From Hugenholtzia roseola DSM 9546 (lineage in GTDB: Bacteria; Bacteroidota; Bacteroidia; Cytophagales; Bernardetiaceae), in contig NZ_KE383883.1 of assembly GCF_000422585.1 (NCBI RefSeq), positions 78,782 through 142,781 on the forward strand: DNA of 64,000 nt, read 5' to 3'. The notes under the pieces were generated by a model. That model was not told where the DNA came from. It ran no database searches and saw only the letters and a list, made by a program, of their open reading frames with translations. How positions within the stretch are numbered: the first letter of the stretch is position 1; every line of letters starts with the position of its first letter. The position numbers were made by a program, and so were the translations under genes. This document shows, in pieces, positions 8,512 through 16,551 of the stretch.

Positions 8512-9771
8512 ATGCTAAAATCATACAAAAGTAAAATTTTACCGTTTTTCTTTCTGTGCCTTTTCTTTTTTCTGCCTCACCTGATTTCGGCACAAAGGAT
8601 TCATTTGATTTCGGCAGGTAGCCATCAGCATGCCACTTATTTTTCACTTTTGGCAAAAACGGCTACCCAAAGTTTGGCACAGTACAATCGCTTTTTTGCT
8701 TATGACGGCAGCAAAAGCAGGCTTCAAACTCCTTTCGAACTCCTCGAAGCCCTCAACGACAAAAACATCAATCAGGGCGATATTATCGTTTTTATCTATA
8801 ATGGCGACCTTCAAGACCCAAACACACCCGAAGAGAGCTTTCGCGCAGGGACTTATTTTTTTCAAATGGAAACGATAAAACAAATTTTGCGCAGAAAAAA
8901 TCCTACTCTACTTCTGACATTACTTAATACTGATAATGCAAACTTAAACCAAATCAGACAAACACCACTACCTTCCTTAGAACAACTATACCATATTTTT
9001 AACTATTCGGGAGAAATTCATATCCGCTCAAATAATTTGGCTAAGACCTTAGAAAAGCTACAAAACTATAATTTTAATCTAATAAAAACACAAGATTATA
9101 CCTTTGAAGCCAAGCCACAAGCCCCACGTTTGGCAGGGCGTACTGAAAACAGCCATCTGCCCTTATTTCCTACGCCCATTCCGCCTCCGACGCTTCGCGT
9201 ACCTCTAAAAGGCTATGAACATTGGCACAATAAAAGCAGTTTGGGCGTAGTAGATAACTATTTTATGGCACAACTCAATCTGGCAGGTTATAGAGAGCGG
9301 TCTTATTATCGTTTAGAAAATGGTTTTGCCTTAGTGGTAAGGTTAGAACAAATCGAAGCCAACGGCTTGCCCAAAAGAGAACCCGACCGTTGGCGATTTG
9401 GCATCAGCAATTCGCAGGGCAATTTTTCGCTTAACGACTATTTCACCTCCCTTTTTTTTGCACGTGAAGGCTATTTTCGCGTCCTTATCCTAACCGTAAC
9501 GACGCAAAATTTAAACTTTTCTCAAAATCAAATTAGTAGAGAAGAGATGGCGAATTGGGTTGTAGATGGTGGAAAAGTCCTCCCCGAAAATGTCAGAAGC
9601 GCAACTTTTACCAACCGTCATCGCATTGAAGCCCTTATCTACGAATTTAAAGTAGATGACGTAGGCGAAACACCAAGACTGCTTGAGGAAGGTAAAGCAG
9701 AACCTGCCACAATTAACAATCATCTTAAATGGAAAAACTTATGGGACAGACTCAACCGAAACGGCTACTAA
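8512..9771 (+). CDS. Exported caspase-like protein lacking catalytic residues (probable pseudo-protease)
   Basis: A 419-residue protein with a strong signal peptide (cleavage near LISAQ-RIH). Residues about 28-190 follow the caspase-like plan: strand IHLISAG, a helix, then GDIIVFIYNGD where active members have a His-Gly pair, and TLLLTLLNTDNAN where active members end in Asp-x-Cys. Neither His nor Cys is present (Y96-N-G-D99; D141-N-A-N144), so it is probably inactive. A separate C-terminal domain at about 230-360 (GYEHWHN, SYYRLENGFALVVRLEQI) looks beta-rich and is not recognised. The gene overlaps the next one by 43 bp, which suggests translational coupling. The caspase-fold call is an inference from pattern and from the three active homologues at 13.9-17.5 kb. 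Confidence 0.55.
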   Translation: MLKSYKSKILPFFFLCLFFFLPHLISAQRIHLISAGSHQHATYFSLLAKTATQSLAQYNRFFAYDGSKSRLQTPFELLEALNDKNINQGDIIVFIYNGDLQDPNTPEESFRAGTYFFQMETIKQILRRKNPTLLLTLLNTDNANLNQIRQTPLPSLEQLYHIFNYSGEIHIRSNNLAKTLEKLQNYNFNLIKTQDYTFEAKPQAPRLAGRTENSHLPLFPTPIPPPTLRVPLKGYEHWHNKSSLGVVDNYFMAQLNLAGYRERSYYRLENGFALVVRLEQIEANGLPKREPDRWRFGISNSQGNFSLNDYFTSLFFAREGYFRVLILTVTTQNLNFSQNQISREEMANWVVDGGKVLPENVRSATFTNRHRIEALIYEFKVDDVGETPRLLEEGKAEPATINNHLKWKNLWDRLNRNGY

Positions 9772-11177
9772 GACCCGCTATGTCTTTTTTAGTTATAACA
9801 CTTACAATTTTAATTGTAGCTTACTCTATTATCTTTTTTTGGAATGGTCGCTTTCTAAACATTGCTTTTCTCTATGGAACCAGCATCCTTTTTTCTGTTG
9901 TTCCTGCTGTTGCATTGCACCTGCTTTATGGATTACCATTCTTTCCACGCGAGGGTAGACGCGGTTTTCTATTTCAAATTATCCCTGTTGCCTTCTTGCT
10001 TCTCACCTTCGCTGCACTTGCCTTTTTTCCCTTCATTGCAGAGTCGCTTTCGCTTACCAAGCAAAGTTATTTTACCATTTTTTTTATTTTAGTATTAGGA
10101 TTTGCTGTAATAAGTTTAATTCCTTCTTTTTCGTTATATAGAAAGTTTATTAAAGAAAAACTAAAAGATGTTACTATTTATTTAGAAGAAAATCAAAATA
10201 CTTCGCCTCTACTTTACCCGTCTTCCTATACAAAAGATACAATCTATAACTTACAAAAACTTATTACATTTCCGCAAAAGAAATTTATTCCTACCCTTAT
10301 TCCTACTATTCTTGGAGTAGAAAAGTTTATACCAGAAGCAAAAGAACAACTCAGACTATTAGAAAAAAATGAAAAAATTTGGCAAGAGCAACAAAACTAT
10401 TGGAACGAAATTTTAGAAGAAAACGATAGACTTTTAGAACAAATAGCAACAAACAGAGAAACTTTTAATGATGAATATGAAAAAATAAGAGAAAAAATTT
10501 ATGATTTAGAAATAAAAATACAAAAGAATACAGATGAAAAATATGAAAAAATAAAAATATTATATAATAATCTAAAATATAAGTTAAAAAATAAATTTTT
10601 ATACTTACAATCAAAAGCTGAAAAAGAAGCTGAAGAATATTCTTTCTACGCTAAACTTTCGCCCTTAGAAAAAGATAAATTTTTAAGTGCTTTTATCACT
10701 TACCATTTTTCTCATCAAAAAGGTTTGCAAGATAGAATCCGCAAGGAACAACAACTGATGGCTTTGCTTCTACTTTGCCAAGTCGTTGAAATTATTATGA
10801 AAGAGCGCATATATGAGCCTTTTAAACAAGAATGTCAGAACCCACCCCAACGTTTCACACCGCTTAAACGCATTGTGGCGAATAACACAATCCTTAAAGA
10901 CAAGGACATACTTCTGAAATTTATTGAAAACACAGGTTTCCTAACCTTAGGTCAGATGTTTAGTTGCATCGAAACAAGTCGAGGAAATAGTGTAGCAAAT
11001 TTATATTTATTTTTAAAGAACTACACAACAAGTTTCACCTTTGATAGAACAGAAAGTGGTCAAGTATCAGCTATTCGAAATGCGCTATCTCATATCAATC
11101 AAAGTCAAATTGAAGGAATTGACATAGAAAAAGAGCGAAAAAAACTTTTAACTTTTATAAAAAAACTTTTAGCATAA
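9729..11177 (+). CDS. Four-TM coiled-coil protein with HEPN-like C-terminal RNxxxH motif
   Basis: A 482-residue protein with four predicted membrane segments at about 18-40, 45-67, 80-105 and 112-135. A long charged coiled coil follows (about 140-330), then an all-helical C-terminal domain of about 140 residues ending in AIRNALSHIN. R450-N451-A-L-S-H455 fits the Rx4-6H active site of HEPN ribonucleases, where the residue after Arg is usually polar. The domain would face the cytoplasm if the N-terminus is inside. The gene overlaps the pseudo-caspase by 43 bp and ends 3 bp from the convergent WD40-OmpA gene. The coiled-coil part is much more AT-rich than its neighbours, consistent with transfer or relaxed constraint. 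HEPN assignment is moderate; RNase activity is unproven. Confidence 0.6.
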   Translation: MEKLMGQTQPKRLLRPAMSFLVITLTILIVAYSIIFFWNGRFLNIAFLYGTSILFSVVPAVALHLLYGLPFFPREGRRGFLFQIIPVAFLLLTFAALAFFPFIAESLSLTKQSYFTIFFILVLGFAVISLIPSFSLYRKFIKEKLKDVTIYLEENQNTSPLLYPSSYTKDTIYNLQKLITFPQKKFIPTLIPTILGVEKFIPEAKEQLRLLEKNEKIWQEQQNYWNEILEENDRLLEQIATNRETFNDEYEKIREKIYDLEIKIQKNTDEKYEKIKILYNNLKYKLKNKFLYLQSKAEKEAEEYSFYAKLSPLEKDKFLSAFITYHFSHQKGLQDRIRKEQQLMALLLLCQVVEIIMKERIYEPFKQECQNPPQRFTPLKRIVANNTILKDKDILLKFIENTGFLTLGQMFSCIETSRGNSVANLYLFLKNYTTSFTFDRTESGQVSAIRNALSHINQSQIEGIDIEKERKKLLTFIKKLLA

Positions 11178-11180
11178 GGC

Positions 11181-12608
11181 TCACAAAATCCGCATTTCTA
11201 CGCGCCTATTGATTTGGCGATTCTTTTCGTTGCTATTATCCGTTAGCGGTCGGCTTGCGCCATAGCCGTATGCCTCGATGCGTTTGGGGTCTATTCCCTT
11301 GTTTATCAGATAGTTGCGTGCAGCTTTTGCCCTATTGCGCGACAGCTCAAAGTTCAGACGTGCATTGCCTACATTGTCGGTATGTCCTTCTAAGGCAATT
11401 CGCAGGTCTTTGTGTTTGGTTAGAAAATCATATAATAAGTCTAATTTGTTAGTAGCTTCTGGCACTAAAATATATTCGCTTTGTGGGAAATTAAGTTTAA
11501 GATTTAAGGTTTCATTTTTTCTAATTTCAAAATCTTCAAAAGAAAAAGGCGGCTCTAAACCTGCCTCTGGCTCACTATCGGGCTGACTTTGGAAAGACCA
11601 AATCTTGACTTTTTCGCCATCTTGGGTAGCGATATAACGCCCGTCGCTGCTAATATCCAACGCCAAAACTGCTTGGCTATGCGGCGCAAGGCGTTGTTTT
11701 ATGGTCTTGGAAGCCAAATCCCAAAGCAAAACTTCGTCATTTATATGCCCTGTTAGGATAAATTCGCCCTGTTTGGAAAAAGCAAAAGCACTACTACCCT
11801 GCAAAGTTGTCGCTTGTATCTGCCCTACTTTCTGATTGATTTCGAGGTCGTAAAACTGCACCTGCCCCCCTACCGTCCAAACGCCTAATTTATTCTCGGC
11901 ATGAGAAAAATCTAATTCACAACCAAAATCAGGTACGGCTTCGTGTTTGCCTAATATTTTTGTAATTTGTTCATTTTTTATATCATAAAATGCAATTTCT
12001 CCACCATAAGTAAAGACTAAAAAATTTTCGTCAGGCGTAATGATACCTGCCGTAATGCCATACTTGGGGTTTGAAAAAACGCGCTTTGGCTCTTGTTTTG
12101 TTTTCAAATTGATTTGATAAACCTGTCGATTATAGCCCCCAAAAAATATTTTTTCTTTGTCGGGTGTGATAACAGCAAAGGTAGGCTCTAAGCCCTTAAT
12201 GCCCCCATAAGCCCCAATAGTTGGACTTTGAAAGCGTTTTAAAAGTTTTACTTTTTTGTTTTTTTCCTGCATTTCCCAAACCAAAATGCTGCCGTCATAG
12301 CTTGTCGTTACAAAAAAAGATTCGTCAGCGGCAAAAACAATATCTGTAATTTTGTCGGTTTGCGCTTGCAATTCAAAGCATAAATTTTGTGAAGCCGTTT
12401 CCCAAATACAAATCTTGCCCTGCCCATCGCCTGTAGCCAAATATTTACCCGAAGGCGAAAAACGCACATGGGTTACTTTCGCGCTATGTTTTTGCAAGGT
12501 TTTGATGTGTATAAACTCTTTTTCTTGCGCCTGTAAGTTTTTTATAGAAAAAGAAAAAATACAGAAAAAGAGTAGCAGGCTAAAAAGTTTTGATTGGTGG
12601 CTATTCAT
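11181..12608 (-). CDS. Exported WD40-repeat protein with C-terminal OmpA peptidoglycan-binding domain
   Basis: A 475-residue protein with signal peptide (cleavage near NLQAQ-EKE). WD40-type blades cover about 35-350 (VTHVRFSPSGKYLATGDG, ICIWE, ILVWE, VLLWDLA, VKIWSF), enough for one propeller. An OmpA-like domain follows at about 365-475 (LEGHTDNVGNARLNFELS, NRQINRRVEMRIL). It should sit in the periplasm, tethered to peptidoglycan through the OmpA domain, and offer a propeller as a binding platform. It is the last gene of the caspase operon and overlaps the preceding stop by 8 bp. Placing WD40 repeats rather than PD40 blades in front of OmpA is less usual. Domains are clear; the role in the operon is inferred. 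Confidence 0.88.
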   Translation of the reverse strand: MNSHQSKLFSLLLFFCIFSFSIKNLQAQEKEFIHIKTLQKHSAKVTHVRFSPSGKYLATGDGQGKICIWETASQNLCFELQAQTDKITDIVFAADESFFVTTSYDGSILVWEMQEKNKKVKLLKRFQSPTIGAYGGIKGLEPTFAVITPDKEKIFFGGYNRQVYQINLKTKQEPKRVFSNPKYGITAGIITPDENFLVFTYGGEIAFYDIKNEQITKILGKHEAVPDFGCELDFSHAENKLGVWTVGGQVQFYDLEINQKVGQIQATTLQGSSAFAFSKQGEFILTGHINDEVLLWDLASKTIKQRLAPHSQAVLALDISSDGRYIATQDGEKVKIWSFQSQPDSEPEAGLEPPFSFEDFEIRKNETLNLKLNFPQSEYILVPEATNKLDLLYDFLTKHKDLRIALEGHTDNVGNARLNFELSRNRAKAARNYLINKGIDPKRIEAYGYGASRPLTDNSNEKNRQINRRVEMRIL

Positions 12609-13902
12609 CTTTATTTTGTTTAAATTTTGAAATTTGAAAAGGGGTGCTATCTACACTAATTTTCGGACATTCAAGGCTCTGAACCCTAACAAAATACGTG
12701 CCTTTGGCTAACGACTTTGGTACTTGCCAATCGATACCGCCTACATTGGTTCGGTTGTAGTCCCCAATTTTTAAGACCTGTTTCTTGCCCTGATAGAGGA
12801 AAACCTTGACGTTAGAAACGTATTTGCTCTGCCAACTAAGGCGAAGTAGGTCGCCACTTTGTATTTTGGATTTAGTAGCGTCGAGCGGCTTTATTGCAGC
12901 ATATAAAATATCTTGATAAGTACAAGGATTAACCACAGTATCATTTTCAACATAAAAAACTTTACTTTTGGCAATCAAATTAGGATTTTCAAGTCCCCTT
13001 ATCAAAAAATAATAACTGCCATTGCTCACGCGCTCACTTAGCACAATAGCCACTCGATTTGTGTCCAAACCATTATACAAAAGTGCAGAAAAACTATCGT
13101 ACCTTCCCGAAGTATCGCTATCGCTCCTTCGCCAAATTTCCACTGCGACAGGTTTTTGGCATAAATTATCACGCCAAATAAATTGTAGGGTGTCATTTCG
13201 CTTGTAAGTCTGCGGCTTAGACTCAAATAAAGATTTTATTTCCAGATGACGTATTTTAGGGAAAAATAGCTTTCTTTCATAACGTAAGTTTCCTTTATTA
13301 AGTTTAACTACTCTTTCCAAAAATAGTACAATTTTCTTGTTTTTTTTCACTACCTTAAAAACTGCCTCCTTTTTACTAACCTGCACAGAATAGAGAGAAT
13401 CGGTATCAGCACCCATATTTTTTTGATATTTTAGGGAAAAACTTACACTTACTTTTAAAAGGGAATCTTCCACAAAAAAGCCATTGAAGACTGCATTTTG
13501 CGCTTCCAAAAAAAGGCTATGTCGCTTACAATATTGCCGATATTCGAGCGAAAGATACGCCCCTGCCGCAATTTTGGATTTTTCATTCCACTCCGCCGTA
13601 AAATAAGCCGAATCTGGATTTTCGAATAAGCGCATCAATGCCTCCGCATGGGCTTCCTTCACCTGCACACTGTTATTAGACAAATAAGCGTTATTGAAAA
13701 GAGAATCAAAATCTAAAACATTTTTTTTACTTTGTGTTTGAATAAAGGAAGTGTCCGCCGCCGAAAAATCCCATTGGCAGGCTATCTGCTCCGCTAAGTG
13801 AGGCGATAAATCGAGGCGAAAACTTTTCTGTTCTTCTATCTTTGGCAGAGAAAATACAGAGAAGATAATGGCTACAAGAGAAAAAAGTTGTTGTTTATTC
13901 AT
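12601..13902 (-). CDS. Exported protein with two Kre9/KNH-like beta-sandwich domains
   Basis: A 433-residue protein starting MNKQQLFSLVAII with a signal peptide. The N-terminal half (about 30-230) is unrecognised and lysine-rich. Two C-terminal modules at about 245-335 and 345-430 have the Ser-Thr-rich/Kre9-KNH pattern: GDLLRLSWQSK, VSNVKVFLYQGKKQ, IDWQVPKSLAKGTYFVRVQS. These modules usually lie on secreted or surface proteins and bind ligands or act as spacers. I chose the ATG at 13902, 1 bp after the upstream caspase stop, over an in-frame extension to 13944 that would overlap it. Tight coupling on both sides makes co-expression very likely. Confidence 0.65.
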   Translation of the reverse strand: MNKQQLFSLVAIIFSVFSLPKIEEQKSFRLDLSPHLAEQIACQWDFSAADTSFIQTQSKKNVLDFDSLFNNAYLSNNSVQVKEAHAEALMRLFENPDSAYFTAEWNEKSKIAAGAYLSLEYRQYCKRHSLFLEAQNAVFNGFFVEDSLLKVSVSFSLKYQKNMGADTDSLYSVQVSKKEAVFKVVKKNKKIVLFLERVVKLNKGNLRYERKLFFPKIRHLEIKSLFESKPQTYKRNDTLQFIWRDNLCQKPVAVEIWRRSDSDTSGRYDSFSALLYNGLDTNRVAIVLSERVSNGSYYFLIRGLENPNLIAKSKVFYVENDTVVNPCTYQDILYAAIKPLDATKSKIQSGDLLRLSWQSKYVSNVKVFLYQGKKQVLKIGDYNRTNVGGIDWQVPKSLAKGTYFVRVQSLECPKISVDSTPFQISKFKQNKDE

Positions 13903-13903
13903 T

Positions 13904-15337
13904 TTAAAAATTATTATATTTTTTCTTGTATTTTTTAGTCCCAATTTGGCGCGTTTCTAAAATTTTGGTGTTCCCCAAATAAATTTCATATCTCCCATCT
14001 TGCGCCTTTTCTATCCAAACCTCTACCTCTTTATCACATTCGTCTTGATAGATTACTTCGCCGTACCTATCGAAACCTTTAAAAATTTGTGTAAAAATAT
14101 ATTTACTTACCCATCTATTATTTCCTTTTACCTCAATAGGACTTGATTCCTGCACCGTCATTTCCATGTCTATTCTATAATAGGCAGGATTTTTTTTAGT
14201 AACCAATTTGTTCAAATTTTTCAAATAAACTTCGATATCACTCCTACGCGGCGTAGGGCGCGAAAGGCTGCTAACTTCCATAAATACTTGTTTATTTTTG
14301 AAAAATGTATGTAAATTTTGTAAAATAGATGCTAAATCGAAAGCATCAGTTCGCTGGTCAGATGCCTCGATAATGGTTTGGATAAAGGCGCGAATTTTGT
14401 CAGACGCTTCGTTTTGAAAAAGTGCTTCAATTTGGTCGGCTGCTCCGCCAACGTTGTAATCTTGGTCGGAAATCTCGATGGCATTGACATAACCCTCATA
14501 AATTGGCTCTTGCGTCTTTTTCTCGATATTGCCTACCGTTTCTTCAACCGCCTGCTTGGTGTTAGTCAGAAGAGTTTGCCAATCCTGTGCAGGGGTCTGC
14601 TTGGGATTTTTCAAATTTGATAGTTCGGAAAAAAAAACATTTGTCGCAATTCCACCTAAAACCGTCATTTGTGCTTCTTGCCCTTTTTTGGCGGCTGCCA
14701 CTTTGACATAACCCTCACTATTTAAAAAAAGGGCTTCTATTTGTGGGCTTATTTCTACCAAATCCGTAACAGGTGCGCGAGGCGAAAGTATTTTAAAAGC
14801 ACTCAAACCTTTTGGAATTACATTGCAGAGGTCGCCAAAACCGAAGGCAAAAAGTGGATTTTGCATCTTAATTTTATCAAAAAGATAAGTATAGCTAATT
14901 GTATTTTTATTGAAAACAATACTATCATTTTCTTTAAAAATGATATGCGGATAACGGTCTTGTGCCACATTAGAAAAAATGCCATGCGAGGCAATACAAA
15001 GTGCGACGCGCGTTTGGTCGTCTATCTGGCTCAAAATCTGGGGTAGGGCGTTCATAATCGTATCATAAGCAAACCTTTTATCGGTAAAATAAAAAGGTAC
15101 AAAATCCATATTTTGCCGCTCGGCTGTTTTTTTGAAAAGTTGATGCCAATGCGCCGAATCAGTTTTGAAGCTCGCAAAGTTGGCGTTTTCCGCTGTATTT
15201 TGGGTATAGGCTATCAAAAAAAGGATAATTTTTCCTTTGTTTTGTGCAAAAGAAACCTGCATAGAAAAAGCCTGAATACCAAAAAAACTAATTAGAAAAA
15301 ACAAAAAAAGCGATATATTTTGTAGTTTTTTTATCAT
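13904..15337 (-). CDS. Exported caspase-like (clan CD) peptidase A with long C-terminal extension
   Basis: A 477-residue protein with a signal peptide ending near VSFAQ-NKG. The caspase-like core covers about 34-260: IILFLIAYTQ, VALCIASHG with catalytic H118, and FGFGDLCNV with catalytic C171. A p10-like segment follows (KVAAAKKGQEAQMTVLGG). The C-terminal 200 residues form an extra, mostly beta domain that may bind a substrate or regulator. Both dyad residues are present, so it should be active. The ATG at 15337 was chosen; a TTG at 15358 would overlap the upstream stop. Target peptides are unknown. It is the most divergent of the three active copies. Confidence 0.75.
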   Translation of the reverse strand: MIKKLQNISLFLFFLISFFGIQAFSMQVSFAQNKGKIILFLIAYTQNTAENANFASFKTDSAHWHQLFKKTAERQNMDFVPFYFTDKRFAYDTIMNALPQILSQIDDQTRVALCIASHGIFSNVAQDRYPHIIFKENDSIVFNKNTISYTYLFDKIKMQNPLFAFGFGDLCNVIPKGLSAFKILSPRAPVTDLVEISPQIEALFLNSEGYVKVAAAKKGQEAQMTVLGGIATNVFFSELSNLKNPKQTPAQDWQTLLTNTKQAVEETVGNIEKKTQEPIYEGYVNAIEISDQDYNVGGAADQIEALFQNEASDKIRAFIQTIIEASDQRTDAFDLASILQNLHTFFKNKQVFMEVSSLSRPTPRRSDIEVYLKNLNKLVTKKNPAYYRIDMEMTVQESSPIEVKGNNRWVSKYIFTQIFKGFDRYGEVIYQDECDKEVEVWIEKAQDGRYEIYLGNTKILETRQIGTKKYKKKYNNF

Positions 15338-15347
15338 GATACTAATT

Positions 15348-16205
15348 TTATTTTTCAAAATAATTTTTAAAATCTTGGGAAAGAAAAAGGCGTGGGGTTT
15401 GGCTAACTCCTGCTATTTTTTGTGCAAAGCGATTGCAGTCCTGCCTAAGCAAGGGATAAAACTGTTCCCATTCGGGCGCAAGGGTATCAGACTGACTTAA
15501 TAGGCTCAAATTTTTCCACAAGGCACAAGCAAACGCGCCTCCCTGCTGGGTATCCACAACGGCAAACTCGCTATATTGTGCAGCAATCAAGACCACAAGT
15601 GGCTGACTGACAAGGAGTTGATGTAACTTTTCTTTCTCGCTTTTGGGGTTTCGCGACAATAAAAAAAGCGGTGCAGGAGCTTTCTGATGCCCTGCTGCCT
15701 GATTGTTGCAGGCTTCTACCCAAAAATGCAACACATCGAATCGCTGCCCTATGTAGGCATCATAGACAAGTCCTTCGAGGGAAAGTAGGTCGGTTTTCTG
15801 CATCACGCGATTTTGAGAAAAACAGACCAAATAAGGAAGTTGAGTCTTGCTATCCTCAAAATTTAGCCCATGCGTAATGGAGATAAAATGAAACATGGTC
15901 TTTTGCTTGCCCTTCAAAGCCGCCGCCTTGCGGCAGATGTGTAGGTAAGTGTCTGAAACTTTTTGCTTGGAAAGGTCTTTTCCAACTATCGGGAAAACTT
16001 CTAAGTCATAGTCTAACAAAGTTGCGATATGCCTCACATTTTGGGTAGCCATTGCATAACTTTCCCCTATACCTGCCCTTGTGTTGGGATTGGTATCTTC
16101 GGTAGCGGCAACCACCAAGACATACCACTTCAAACGCGCCGCCTGCGCCACTTCAAGACCCAAAAAACAAAGCAAGATAAGCAAAAAAAAGGAGACAAAA
16201 CGCAT
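15348..16205 (-). CDS. Exported caspase-like (clan CD) peptidase B
   Basis: A 285-residue protein with signal peptide MRFVSFFLLILLCFLG...AQA. The core has strand WYVLVVAATED, SITHGLN with catalytic H112, HFWVEACNN with catalytic C166, and a p10-like region VVLIAAQYSEFAVV...GGAFACALWK. Size and order match peptidase C at 16552, its clear paralogue (both share WVEACN, LAPEWE/LAPDWE and an ALW helix). The gap upstream to peptidase C is 346 bp and carries remnants of the repeat family; the gap downstream to peptidase A is only 10 bp. Clan CD enzymes of this type usually cleave after Arg/Lys or Asp. The preference cannot be read here. Confidence 0.82.
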   Translation of the reverse strand: MRFVSFFLLILLCFLGLEVAQAARLKWYVLVVAATEDTNPNTRAGIGESYAMATQNVRHIATLLDYDLEVFPIVGKDLSKQKVSDTYLHICRKAAALKGKQKTMFHFISITHGLNFEDSKTQLPYLVCFSQNRVMQKTDLLSLEGLVYDAYIGQRFDVLHFWVEACNNQAAGHQKAPAPLFLLSRNPKSEKEKLHQLLVSQPLVVLIAAQYSEFAVVDTQQGGAFACALWKNLSLLSQSDTLAPEWEQFYPLLRQDCNRFAQKIAGVSQTPRLFLSQDFKNYFEK

Positions 16206-16551
16206 TTCTTATATTTTTTTATCGTTTTAAATAATTCAAATAAGGGTAATCCCTTGTTTTTTTCCTATAAAGTGGGAGCGTTTCGGTTATTTCTGGAAAC
16301 AAAACACTGCCTTGTCCGAAGTAAGATGGAAATAAAAGAGAACTTTTAGAGCCAAAAAATAGGCTTCAAACCAAATTTTATTTCGTTTCCAAATTTTACA
16401 AAAAACGCTTTTCGCAAAACTCAACTCAACACTGCCACCGTAGCAAAACGGGCGAAGCAAGAGTTTCGCGCTACTTCTCATTTGTGGGGACGCAAACAAC
16501 GGCGGAGGGACAAGGCAGTGCCTTGTCCGAAATGAGCATTTTAGCAATGAT
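16206..16551. repeat. Degenerate MITE remnants between caspase genes B and C
   Basis: A 346-bp non-coding gap. It holds AACACTGCCTTGTCCGAAG, a GAACTTTTAGAGCC...CAAATTTTATTTCG tract and the hairpin GGACAAGGCAGTGCCTTGTCC at about 16508-16528, all recognisable from the MITE family elsewhere. No intact inverted ends or target duplication are visible. A short hairpin AAGGG-taat-CCCTT with a T-run (16242-16262) lies next to the start of gene B. Confidence 0.6.
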
